Source: Anaerocolumna sp.
GTDB lineage: Bacteria; Bacillota; Clostridia; Lachnospirales; Lachnospiraceae
DNA: 39,342 bases
Assembly: GCA_029239975.1 (NCBI GenBank)
Contig: JARBTX010000038.1
Span: 1 to 39,342, forward strand
Reading direction: 5' to 3'
The notes under the pieces were generated by a model. It was not told the DNA's origin. It saw only the letters and a program-made list of their open reading frames with translations, and did no database searches. How positions within the stretch are numbered: the stretch's first letter is position 1; each line of letters starts with the position of its first letter. The translations under genes were made by a program, and so were the position numbers. Positions 24,672-33,135 of the stretch are shown here, in pieces.

Positions 24672-24735
24672 ATTAACCCTCCATGCCTTTCTTCACAACC
24701 TGCAAACTTTGGGCTGCAGGCACAAATTTGCAATT
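24672..24735 (-). promoter_or_regulatory. leader hairpin element, copy A (before speE)
   Basis: On the transcribed strand GCAAATTTG (24731-24723) pairs with CAAAGTTTGC (24711-24702), with one bulge. An alternative CCTGCA / TGCAGG stem overlaps it. GCAGGTTGTG and then ATGGAGGG lead to the start codon at 24671. The layout matches the copies before pilMN and the PilV-like gene. There is no U-tract. Confidence 0.5.
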
Positions 24736-24750
24736 GTATTGCATTGCAAT

Positions 24751-26208
24751 TCAATTTTCCTCCACCACATTAATATTTTCTACTGACATGTCTTCTGTAC
24801 CTGTTAAAAGACAACCTTTTTCTTTCGCATAGAGAATATAATTAATGATATCTGTTGTGATTCTCTCTCCTGGTGCCAAAATTGGAATACCTGGTGGATA
24901 GCACATAACAAATTCACCACATATTTTCCCATTGCTCTCTTTAATCGGTAAAGATTTCTTTTCACTATAGAAAGCTTGTTGTGGTGCCATAGCTACATCT
25001 GGGTTAATATATTCATGGTCAAACATACTGGCAATATCGTCTGAACCGTATAAACGCTTTATTTCTGATAAAGACGCAATTAATCTTTCGATTTCTAGTG
25101 CACGGTCTCCTGCAGATATAATTGCTAAGAAATTACTAATGTCACCAAATTCTATTTGAATACCATATTCATCTCTTAATATATCGTAAACTTCTATACC
25201 TGCTAGTCCCACATCTCTTGTGTGAACAGATAATTTTGTAGGATCAAAATCATATACCGTATCACCATCTATGATTTCTTTGCCAAATGCATAATAACCA
25301 GTTAATTTATTAATCTCTGTTCTTGCATAATCGGCATATTCTACTGTTTTTTGAAACAATTCCTTACCATTTATACTAAGATTCTTTCTTGCTAAATCAA
25401 GGGAAACTAATAATAGATAAGATCCACTTGTAGTTTGAGTAAGATTAACAACTTGTCTTACATGATCCGCATTCATTCCTTCGCCACAGATTAAAAATGA
25501 ACTCTGTGTAAGTGATCCACCTGTTTTATGCATACTTACTGCTGCCATATCAGCACCAGCTGCCATAGCAGAAATCGGCATGTTCTCACCAAAATAAAAA
25601 TGAGTTCCATGAGCCTCATCCACTAATACTTTCATGTCATATTTATGAGCTAGCTTAACTATTTCTTTTAAATTAGAGCATATACCATAATATGTGGGAT
25701 TATTCACTAAAATAGCTTTTGCATCTGGATTCTCTAAAATCGCTTTCTCGATTTCAGTTAATGACATACCAAGTGGTATACCAAGGTCTTTATTTACTCC
25801 AGGGTTAACGTAAACAGGAATTGCTCCACAAACAACCAACGCATTAATAGCACTTCGATGGACATTCCTTGGCATAATAATTTTATCTCCCGCTTTGCAT
25901 ACAGACATTATCATGCCTTGTACCGATGCAGTGGTTCCATTCACAATAAAAAAAGCTGCTTTCGCTCCAAATGCATCTGCAGCTATTTCTTCTGCTTCAC
26001 GTATAACAGATGTAGGGTGACAAAGGTTGTCCAATGGTTTCATAGAATTTACATCAACTTTTAAGCATTTCTCGCCTAAAAATTCTGTTAATTCTTTGTT
26101 ACCACGGCCACCTTTGTGTCCTGGTACATCAAATGGTACTACACGATTTGCTTTATGACGAACTAACGCCTCGTGTATAGGCGCTTTTTGTTGTAAGAGT
26201 TTATCCAT
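24751..26208 (-). CDS. speA: arginine decarboxylase (short Orn/Lys/Arg decarboxylase family)
   Basis: A 485-residue PLP enzyme of the aspartate-aminotransferase fold, the short Bacillus SpeA type. The PLP lysine is K228 in SMHKTGGSLTQSS, with D197-E198-A-H200 upstream. It also has the N-terminal VPFDVPGHKGG motif and the late CYPPGIPILAPGE. Lysine and ornithine decarboxylases look alike; arginine is preferred because a ureohydrolase lies in the same operon, giving agmatine to putrescine. It follows speD by 15 bp with a GGAGG site. Confidence 0.88.
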   Translation of the reverse strand: MDKLLQQKAPIHEALVRHKANRVVPFDVPGHKGGRGNKELTEFLGEKCLKVDVNSMKPLDNLCHPTSVIREAEEIAADAFGAKAAFFIVNGTTASVQGMIMSVCKAGDKIIMPRNVHRSAINALVVCGAIPVYVNPGVNKDLGIPLGMSLTEIEKAILENPDAKAILVNNPTYYGICSNLKEIVKLAHKYDMKVLVDEAHGTHFYFGENMPISAMAAGADMAAVSMHKTGGSLTQSSFLICGEGMNADHVRQVVNLTQTTSGSYLLLVSLDLARKNLSINGKELFQKTVEYADYARTEINKLTGYYAFGKEIIDGDTVYDFDPTKLSVHTRDVGLAGIEVYDILRDEYGIQIEFGDISNFLAIISAGDRALEIERLIASLSEIKRLYGSDDIASMFDHEYINPDVAMAPQQAFYSEKKSLPIKESNGKICGEFVMCYPPGIPILAPGERITTDIINYILYAKEKGCLLTGTEDMSVENINVVEEN

Positions 26209-26223
26209 TTAGCACCTCCACAA

Positions 26224-27039
26224 CTAGTATATATTCATGCCGCTGAATATCTCTATCATCTCTTTGCGTAGATTGCTCGTTATTTCAAGTCTTTGCTTCG
26301 GTGGCAATTCATATACATCGAGATTGAATAAATAATTCTGCAACTCAATTTCTTTTATCAGCATCTTGGTATGAAAAATATTAGATTGATATACATTCAC
26401 ATCAATTGCGTCATATTTGGTTAGTGTGACATCATCTATATAATCTTGAATTGAAGTAATATCATGATCTATATAGTATTTTTTACCCTCAACATCTCTG
26501 GTAAATCCTCTAACTCTATAATCGATTGTAATAATATCTGAATCGAAACTTCCAATTAGATAATCCAGTGCATTCAGAGGTGATATTTCGCCACAGGTAG
26601 ATACGTCAATATCTACACGAAAAGTGGAAATGGAGTTATCAGGATGATACTCCGGAAAAGTGTGAACCGTAACATGACTCTTATCTAGATGAGCATGAAC
26701 TGTATCTCTTTCTTGTAATACAGAATATTTTCCTTGATTACATGATTCATCAATATGTTCTGAGGAAAGATTACCTTCTGCTATTAAAATGTTTACAGAA
26801 GCTCCCTGAGGATCATAATCCTGCTTAGAAATATTTAAGATATGTGCTCCAATCAATTCTGTTACGTCACATAAGATTTTTGTTAATCTTTCGGAATTAT
26901 ATTGTTCATCAATATATTCAATATAATCCTTTTGTTCTCTCTCACTTTTTGCATAGCAAACATCGTAGATGTTGAAGCTAAGTGTTTTTGTGAGGTTGTT
27001 AAAGCCATACAAGGTCAGCTTTTTTTCCAACCCTATCAT
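26224..27039 (-). CDS. speD: S-adenosylmethionine decarboxylase proenzyme, enterobacterial (long) type
   Basis: A 271-residue pyruvoyl proenzyme. It is strongly similar to E. coli SpeD as I recall it: [67 protein letters not shown]. The self-cleavage site is K120-S121, with S121 becoming the pyruvoyl group. The product, decarboxylated SAM, feeds SpeE. The ATG at 27037-27039 with AAAGG upstream is preferred; an upstream in-frame start would add 14 residues that E. coli SpeD lacks. It is the first gene of the operon, about 26 nt behind a sigma-A promoter. Bacillus instead carries the short SpeH type. Confidence 0.93.
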   Translation of the reverse strand: MIGLEKKLTLYGFNNLTKTLSFNIYDVCYAKSEREQKDYIEYIDEQYNSERLTKILCDVTELIGAHILNISKQDYDPQGASVNILIAEGNLSSEHIDESCNQGKYSVLQERDTVHAHLDKSHVTVHTFPEYHPDNSISTFRVDIDVSTCGEISPLNALDYLIGSFDSDIITIDYRVRGFTRDVEGKKYYIDHDITSIQDYIDDVTLTKYDAIDVNVYQSNIFHTKMLIKEIELQNYLFNLDVYELPPKQRLEITSNLRKEMIEIFSGMNIY

Positions 27040-27071
27040 CACAACCTTTCTAAATATAATAATCGGGTTAC

Positions 27072-27100
27072 ATTGTAGCACGTTTACTTAGAAAAATCAA
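27072..27100 (-). promoter_or_regulatory. sigma-A promoter of the polyamine operon
   Basis: TTGATT (27095-27100), a 17-bp spacer and TACAAT (27072-27077) on the minus strand, 33 bp upstream of the speD start. No operator or riboswitch is evident in the short leader. Confidence 0.65.
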
Positions 27101-27224
27101 TGGATTATTGAATATTCTTCTAATGTTTTATTATACATAAAATTATGTGTTTATAAGGGCATTTTTAATCATTGCAAAAATCATAAATTACACTATATTA
27201 AACATTATTTTTAGTAATATTAAA

Positions 27225-28520
27225 CTAGATATTCGTAATTTTTTCTATATTATATTGAGAATTAATCATCAACCAAAGTGCACTATAGTAATCCACTATA
27301 TTCCATACACTAATACCATTATATCCAGCGGATTCAATCAAATTTAAAATAGAATCTATTATTCTAGCGTCTATGAACCAGACAATATGGGTTGTTGGTT
27401 TGTATCTATCTTCGGATATATATTCGAAAAATGGTGTCTGAGAATCTTCATCAAAGTGTATAATAACTTCTTCATTATATGCTAAATTAGTAGCTTGATT
27501 TACTGTTAATTCATTCGCCCTAGTAAAACCAACAACATAAGGTAATTCCCAATCGTATCCAAACGTTTGTAGTCCAACATTCATTTTACTCGGTGATATA
27601 AGCCCGTCGGCATAATCCAAAAATGCACTCAAGTTATTATAGGATATAACAGGAGATGGTGGTCCTAGATTAGATGCCCACACAAAGTTCATAAAGGTTA
27701 CTTCTTCTACCGGTTCGGTAATTTTTGAATAATTAATTTTTTGAAACTCAATAATGTTTTTCTCAAAACTAATTCTTGGATTGATATTTAAAAATACTGT
27801 AAATCCAGCTTCATGAATACGATTCGACACTCTCTTAATAAATGCTTCATATAACGTTTCATTTATTATACTTAAATATTGAAGTGATAAATTTATCCCA
27901 TAATACCCCATGGAGTTTAGTATCTCAATCATTTTGTTAATATGTTTGTCTTGTATGTCTTCATTCAGTAATATTTCATAACCAGTCTCAACATTAGCCT
28001 CACCTGTTGATGTAAGAGTTGTAATTAGCATCAAGGGTGCCACTCCATATTCCTTTGCTATTTGTATTAGTTCCGTTTCATCAAAATACGAAACAATCTC
28101 ACCCTCTCTGGTAGCTCTATAATTATATAAAGTAAGGTAAGTTAGATAAGGTAACGTTTTACGTAATATTGATTTATTTATATTGGGTATGGCATAACCA
28201 TTGGTTGCAATACGTCCATTTGTTTGATAACTAATCACTAATGTATCACCGATCGGCAGATACCCAAAATCAGTTATATACGGATTATTCCTAAGTAATT
28301 GCATAACTGGAATATTAAAAGAACCTGCTATACTCTCTAACGTATCACCTTCCTTAATTATATAGGTTTGTTCTGGATTTACTATAACTAATGTTTGACC
28401 GACTACAAGCGCATCTGGATTAGTTATATCATTATCCCTAATTAAGCTTGTAACAGAAATATTATACTCATCAGCTATTGATTGAACTGTTTCACCTGGC
28501 TGAACGACATGGATAGACAT
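27225..28520 (-). CDS. LysM-LysM-GH18 spore-type protein with lost catalytic residues
   Basis: A 431-residue protein of the YaaH/SleL architecture. There are two LysM peptidoglycan-binding domains (about 2-47 and 50-96), then a GH18 barrel (about 105-425). In active members the barrel motif reads like GVNIDFEY; here the same place reads GINLSLQY, with Ser212 and Gln214 replacing the catalytic Asp and Glu. The chain is intact, so this is a preserved but probably non-hydrolytic protein, perhaps a binding or structural protein of the spore coat or cortex. There is no signal peptide, as usual for spore-coat LysM proteins made in the mother cell. The ATG at 28518-28520 with GAGG upstream is chosen; the longer frame begins inside the upstream terminator. 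Confidence 0.85.
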   Translation of the reverse strand: MSIHVVQPGETVQSIADEYNISVTSLIRDNDITNPDALVVGQTLVIVNPEQTYIIKEGDTLESIAGSFNIPVMQLLRNNPYITDFGYLPIGDTLVISYQTNGRIATNGYAIPNINKSILRKTLPYLTYLTLYNYRATREGEIVSYFDETELIQIAKEYGVAPLMLITTLTSTGEANVETGYEILLNEDIQDKHINKMIEILNSMGYYGINLSLQYLSIINETLYEAFIKRVSNRIHEAGFTVFLNINPRISFEKNIIEFQKINYSKITEPVEEVTFMNFVWASNLGPPSPVISYNNLSAFLDYADGLISPSKMNVGLQTFGYDWELPYVVGFTRANELTVNQATNLAYNEEVIIHFDEDSQTPFFEYISEDRYKPTTHIVWFIDARIIDSILNLIESAGYNGISVWNIVDYYSALWLMINSQYNIEKITNI

Positions 28521-28621
28521 ATAGAAACCTCGGTAAGATATATGTTTTATTATATGTAAAACGACTCGATAATTTACAGTTTTTAGGTTTAAGATGACTT
28601 TATATCGAAATCTATCATAGC

Positions 28622-28663
28622 AAAAAAGGCCCTTCAACTTAAAAACATCAAGCTGAATGACCT
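28622..28663 (-). terminator. terminator after the U32 peptidase-family gene
   Basis: A 14-position stem with one mismatch (28627-28640 with 28650-28663) is followed by a T6 run on the minus strand. It lies 18 bp downstream of the U32-family stop codon and ends the trmR-U32 transcript. Confidence 0.8.
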
Positions 28664-28680
28664 ATATTAGTAATTTTATA

Positions 28681-29913
28681 CTATTCTTTTCTTCTTAGTA
28701 AATCATAAACATCCATTTCTACACCAAAATCAACAAAGATTTTTTGCTGAGGATGTGGACAGCTTTCCATATCATTTCCATCTTCATCTGTAATCTTTTT
28801 TACAGTAACTAATAGATTTCTACCATCTGGTTTCATTACTTCTATTTCTTCTCCTACAGAGAATTTATTTCTTTGTTCTAATTCATAAAGACCAACTTCG
28901 TTTTTACCTCCAATAATACCTAAGAAAGTATACTCTTTAATATATGTGTTGTTATCATAGATTTGAGCTTCTTCATTCGGTTTACCAAAGAAAAATCCAG
29001 TAGTAAATTGTCTATAGGTACATTTTGATATTTCTTCTTTGTAATAAGGTATGTTCTTTTCATAAAGAAATGGAGATTCAAAAAAGTCATCAATTGCCTT
29101 ACGGTAAGTTCTAGTAACAGAAGCCACATATAAAGCAGTTTTCATTCTACCTTCAATCTTAAAACTATCAATACCTGCATTAATAAGATCTGGAATATAT
29201 TCAATCATACATAAATCCTTAGAATTGAAAATATAGGTTCCTCGTTCGTTTTCTTCGATTGGTAAATATTCTCCTGGGCGAGTTTCTTCAGTAATATGAT
29301 ACTTCCAACGGCAGGAGTGTGTACAAGCACCACGGTTTGCATCTCTACCAGTAAAATAGTTGCTTAGTAAGCATCTACCAGAATAAGCGATACACATTGC
29401 TCCATGAACAAAAGTTTCGATTTCTAATTCATCAGGAATATTATTACGTATATCTTTAATTTCATCTAAGGATAATTCTCTTGCAGATACAACTCTTTTT
29501 GCACCCATTCTATGCCAAAAACGATAGGTTCCATAGTTTACATTATTCGCTTGTGTGCTAATATGAATTTCTGTCTCAGGAAGTACTTCCATTGCAATCT
29601 CAAATACACCAGGATCAGATATAATTACTGCATCTGGACCAATTTCTTTTAATTCTTCAAAGTATTTTTTTACACCGGATAAATCTTCGTTATGAGCTGT
29701 AATATTAGCAGTTACAAATACTCTCTTGCCATAAGAATGAGCAAACTCAATACCTGCTTTCATATCTTCTAAGCTAAAATTCTTCGCTTTTGCTCTTAAT
29801 CCATACATTTCACCACCAATATACACTGCATCTGCTCCATATATAATGGCTGTTTTTAAAACTTCTAAATTACTTGCTGGAATTAATAACTCCGGTTTTT
29901 TGTATTCTCTCAT
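28681..29913 (-). CDS. U32 peptidase-family protein, tRNA uridine-34 hydroxylation (TrhP-like)
   Basis: A 410-residue U32-family protein: N-terminal TIM-barrel-like part (PELLIPASNLEVLKTAIIYGADAVYIGG), then the signature ETFVHGAMCIAYSGRCLLSNYF with CTHSCRW, whose cysteines are probable iron-sulfur ligands. TrhP proteins (YrrN/YrrO in Bacillus, YegQ in E. coli) make 5-hydroxyuridine at the tRNA wobble position using prephenate; RlhA is the 23S rRNA relative. It lies 25 bp behind a TrmR-type methyltransferase that methylates the product, so TrhP is the likeliest role. Bacillus has two such genes in tandem; only the YrrO-like one is here. The ribosome-binding site is weak and distant. Confidence 0.88.
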   Translation of the reverse strand: MREYKKPELLIPASNLEVLKTAIIYGADAVYIGGEMYGLRAKAKNFSLEDMKAGIEFAHSYGKRVFVTANITAHNEDLSGVKKYFEELKEIGPDAVIISDPGVFEIAMEVLPETEIHISTQANNVNYGTYRFWHRMGAKRVVSARELSLDEIKDIRNNIPDELEIETFVHGAMCIAYSGRCLLSNYFTGRDANRGACTHSCRWKYHITEETRPGEYLPIEENERGTYIFNSKDLCMIEYIPDLINAGIDSFKIEGRMKTALYVASVTRTYRKAIDDFFESPFLYEKNIPYYKEEISKCTYRQFTTGFFFGKPNEEAQIYDNNTYIKEYTFLGIIGGKNEVGLYELEQRNKFSVGEEIEVMKPDGRNLLVTVKKITDEDGNDMESCPHPQQKIFVDFGVEMDVYDLLRRKE

Positions 29914-29938
29914 GATTTACACCATGCCTTTCTATGTG

Positions 29939-30592
29939 TTACTTCACTCGTGTACTAACGCAAACTCCATCACCAACTGGGATAACGGCAGATTCAAATT
30001 CTTCCATATGTGTTAAAGCATATAAATACTCTCTCATTCTTGTATGAATCGTTCTATCTCTTCTCGTAATTCCAAACCGAGATTCTGCAACCGTTCCATC
30101 CTGTAAAACGTTATCCGTTACTAATATACTACCAACTGGTAACATTTTCATAATCTCTGGTAGAAAATTCATATATTGTGCTTTCGCAGCATCCATAAAA
30201 ACAAAGTCATAACTGTTATTATTCTGGGCCAATTGTTGTAATAAAACTAATGCATCACCCTCTAATAGAGTAATCTTTTTTCCACCAGGTAGTAAAGAAA
30301 AGTTTTTCTTGGCTTTTTCAAGTCTTAATGGCATCTTTTCGATTGTCGTAATAGTACTTTGTTCGGATATACATTCACTCATAAACAGTGCTGAAAACCC
30401 TACTGCTGCACCTACTTCTAGAATCCGTTTTGGATTCAGCGTCTTCAATAGGAATCTTAAAAAAGTTTGAGTTTCCTTTCTGATAATTGGTACCCCTTCT
30501 GCTAATGCTGTTTTCTCTAATTCCCTTAAATCATTTGATAACTCTTTTTCTAAGGAATTAATATATGCAGTTATTCTTTCGTCTACAATCAT
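29939..30592 (-). CDS. trmR: tRNA 5-hydroxyuridine methyltransferase (TrmR/YrrM-like)
   Basis: A 217-residue SAM-dependent O-methyltransferase (class I, metal-binding type). The SAM loop is RILEVGAAVGFSALFM (about 56-71), followed by ITTIEKMPLRLEKAK, a YDFVFMDAAKAQYMNF metal/catalytic segment and LVTDNVLQDGTV. TrmR methylates ho5U34 to mo5U34 in tRNA, expanding wobble decoding. Its neighbours, the U32 gene after it and the MltG-like gene before it, match the Bacillus yrrL-yrrM-yrrN-yrrO order, which supports the call. The ATG at 30590-30592 with TGGAGG is used; the longer frame adds 11 residues without a ribosome-binding site. Confidence 0.88.
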   Translation of the reverse strand: MIVDERITAYINSLEKELSNDLRELEKTALAEGVPIIRKETQTFLRFLLKTLNPKRILEVGAAVGFSALFMSECISEQSTITTIEKMPLRLEKAKKNFSLLPGGKKITLLEGDALVLLQQLAQNNNSYDFVFMDAAKAQYMNFLPEIMKMLPVGSILVTDNVLQDGTVAESRFGITRRDRTIHTRMREYLYALTHMEEFESAVIPVGDGVCVSTRVK

Positions 30593-30688
30593 ATAAACCT
30601 CCATGCCACCAAACACAATCCACATTAAAGTATAGTAAATTTTATTACTTTTAGAGATTGTATATCATGACTTATTATCAGAATAAAG

Positions 30689-30722
30689 GGCGAACCATCA
30701 GCGGATTACGCTACGGTTCGCC
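30689..30722 (-). terminator. hairpin between the MltG-like gene and trmR
   Basis: GGCGAACC (30689-30696) pairs with GGTTCGCC (30715-30722), with an inner AGCG/CGCT stem. On the minus strand TTTATTC follows. This is a GC-rich terminator or attenuator with a poor U-tract, 130 bp behind the MltG-like stop. It probably separates the rnj transcript from trmR. Confidence 0.7.
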
Positions 30723-30854
30723 TCTATTGTATTCGTTATTTCTTCTTAAATCTGTATCAATTGTTACAATAAATCATTTAAAAAGTTATATGATAAATAT
30801 TAATTCATGTTTTTATTCAACCGTAACAACAAGAATTTCAATACTATATTTATT

Positions 30855-31358
30855 CTAGTTATCAGCATCTTGCGTATCATTAGTTGATTCAGTCTCATCC
30901 GCTGATGTCTTATCTGATTGTGCCGAATCATCTGACTTACTCGTATTAGACTCTTGCTCTGAATCTTCTGGTTCTTTGTTTGGTACTGTTATAATGGTAA
31001 ATATCTCATCATAAGTCATTGAAGTATTTACTGTGTAAGTACCTGGCATTATCGTATGCTTCATAAGCTTAGCTTTCACGTAGAAGGAATATTTATTCCC
31101 TATTACTCTATTTGTTTCCAGCTTACTTGCCACATTCATGGTAGATTCACCTTTTTTAATTTGAATCTCAACATCACGTCCAGGTGCTTCTTGTAATGTT
31201 ACTTGTCCGAAGATTTCATAACAGAAGTCAAAGGTTAACTTACTAACTCTTGTTATTAGTATAATTACTATAACATAAAAGAAGGTATTTAACAATAGAC
31301 GCAATATAAAGCTGGTTACCTTTAATACTAATTGTGCAGTAGTAGGCTTAGAAGTCAT
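30855..31358 (-). CDS. shortened MltG-like protein lacking the transglycosylase domain
   Basis: A 167-residue protein. It has a cytoplasmic start, one membrane helix (about 15-42), then a LysM-like domain of the MltG/YceG N-terminal type (VEIQIKKGESTMNVASKLETN, then MPGTYTVNTSMTYDEIFTII; about 62-127). It ends in a Ser/Asp/Glu-rich tail (128-167) with no fold. The catalytic YceG domain, with its active glutamate, is absent. No in-frame remnant follows the stop, so it is a complete short gene, not a recent truncation. Full MltG cuts nascent glycan strands and sets their length; this form could only bind or regulate. It occupies the yrrL (mltG) position before trmR and follows rnj by 22 bp. Confidence 0.75.
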   Translation of the reverse strand: MTSKPTTAQLVLKVTSFILRLLLNTFFYVIVIILITRVSKLTFDFCYEIFGQVTLQEAPGRDVEIQIKKGESTMNVASKLETNRVIGNKYSFYVKAKLMKHTIMPGTYTVNTSMTYDEIFTIITVPNKEPEDSEQESNTSKSDDSAQSDKTSADETESTNDTQDADN

Positions 31359-31380
31359 ACTTACTTTCTCCTTTTTATAA

Positions 31381-33054
31381 TCAATCTACTTCCATGATTA
31401 TAGGTAGAATCATTGGATTTCTCTTTGTTTTCTTCCATAAATAATCACTTAAGGAATCTTTGATTTCAGTTTTCATTTTACCCCAATCAGTTGTATTTCT
31501 ACTTAAGCATTTGTCTAGTGCATCACTAACAACAATTCTTGCTTCATCCATTAAATTCTCGGATTCTCTCACATATACAAAACCTCTTGATACAATATCT
31601 GGCCCTGCCATAATCTGATTGGTATATTTTTCTAATGTTACAACAACAATTAATAATCCATTCTCAGATAAATGTTGTCTGTCACGAAGAACGATATTAC
31701 CTACATCACCAACACCAAGTCCATCTACTAATATTCCTTGTGCTGGAACTTTACCAATAATGCCGGCACGTTCTTCTGATAATTCTAAAACATCCCCAGA
31801 AGAGATTACAAATACGTTCTCTTTTGGTATCCCCATTGTCTGAGCTAACTCTCTATGTTTAATCAAATGCCTATATTCACCATGAACAGGAATAGCATAT
31901 TTTGGTTTTGTTAACGCATAGATTAATTTTATTTCTTCTTGGCACGCATGACCAGATACGTGAGTATCTTGGAAAATAACTTTAGCGCCTTTCATAGATA
32001 GTTCATTTATTACTTTAAATACTGGTTTTTCATTGCCAGGAATCGGTGTTGAACTGAATATTACAGTATCTCCTGGTTTAATTGATATCTTTTTATGAAT
32101 GGATGCAGCCATTCTTGGTAACGCAGCCATCGCTTCACCTTGACTTCCAGTTGTTATTAAAACAATTTGCTCGTCAGGATAATTTTTCATTTGTTCAATA
32201 TCAATCATAATATTATTTGGTATTGTTAAATAACCTAATTCAGATGCAGTGGTAATAATATTTACCATACTTCTACCTTCGATTACAACTTTTCTACCAT
32301 ACTTATCTGCAGAATTTATAATTTGTTGAACACGATCAACATTGGAAGCAAATGTTGCAACTATGATACGATTCTTAGCATTTTCTGCAAATATATTGTC
32401 AAAGGTTTTACCTACTGTACGCTCTGACATTGTATAACCTGGTCTTTCAACATTAGTACTATCACATAAAAGTGCTAAAACACCTTTTTTACCAAGTTCA
32501 CCAAACCGTGGTAAATCAATAACACTACCAAAAACAGGAGTATAATCTACTTTGAAGTCACCAGTGTGAACAATAATACCCGCTGGTGTAAATATAGCAA
32601 GGGATGCTGCGTCTGCTATACTATGGTTAGTTCGTATAAATTCTATTCGAAAACATCCAAGATTAATGGATTGACCATATTTTATTACTTTTCTTTTTGT
32701 AGATTTTAATAGATTATGCTCTTTTAATTTATTCTCAATGATTCCAATCGTTAATTTTGTTGCATAGATTGGAACATTAATATCCTTTAAAACATATGGT
32801 AGTGAACCTATGTGATCTTCATGACCATGTGTAATTATAAAACCTTTTACTTTATTAATATTTTCTTTTAAATAAGTTACATCAGGAATAACTAAATCAA
32901 TTCCTAACATTTCATCTTCTGGAAAAGATAAACCACAGTCAACTACTATTATACTGTCTTCGTACTCAAATGCAGTTATATTCATTCCAATTTGTTCTAA
33001 TCCGCCTAAAGGAATTATTTTAACTCCCTTATTTTCTACTTGATTTTCTTTCAA
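31381..33054 (-). CDS. rnj: ribonuclease J
   Basis: A 557-residue metallo-beta-lactamase/beta-CASP nuclease: IIPLGGLEQIGMN start, zinc motif THGHEDHIG (H76, H78, D80, H81), IVHTGDFKVD, the beta-CASP part with FSSTPIPGNE, VSGHACQEE and VHGEYRHL, and a C-terminal domain. RNase J degrades and matures RNA, with 5' exonuclease and endonuclease activity. The start is placed at the TTG at 33052-33054, with GGAGG eight bases upstream. A TTG 15 bases earlier would put that site inside the gene. It is the only RNase J in the window and follows the Fur-type gene by 81 bp. Confidence 0.93.
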   Translation of the reverse strand: MKENQVENKGVKIIPLGGLEQIGMNITAFEYEDSIIVVDCGLSFPEDEMLGIDLVIPDVTYLKENINKVKGFIITHGHEDHIGSLPYVLKDINVPIYATKLTIGIIENKLKEHNLLKSTKRKVIKYGQSINLGCFRIEFIRTNHSIADAASLAIFTPAGIIVHTGDFKVDYTPVFGSVIDLPRFGELGKKGVLALLCDSTNVERPGYTMSERTVGKTFDNIFAENAKNRIIVATFASNVDRVQQIINSADKYGRKVVIEGRSMVNIITTASELGYLTIPNNIMIDIEQMKNYPDEQIVLITTGSQGEAMAALPRMAASIHKKISIKPGDTVIFSSTPIPGNEKPVFKVINELSMKGAKVIFQDTHVSGHACQEEIKLIYALTKPKYAIPVHGEYRHLIKHRELAQTMGIPKENVFVISSGDVLELSEERAGIIGKVPAQGILVDGLGVGDVGNIVLRDRQHLSENGLLIVVVTLEKYTNQIMAGPDIVSRGFVYVRESENLMDEARIVVSDALDKCLSRNTTDWGKMKTEIKDSLSDYLWKKTKRNPMILPIIMEVD

Positions 33055-33135
33055 ATAATGCACCTCCAATGGTTAGTTTATGTAATATATGTCCATTATA
33101 TTAAAAGTGCACAAGATATTTTATTAGATACGATT

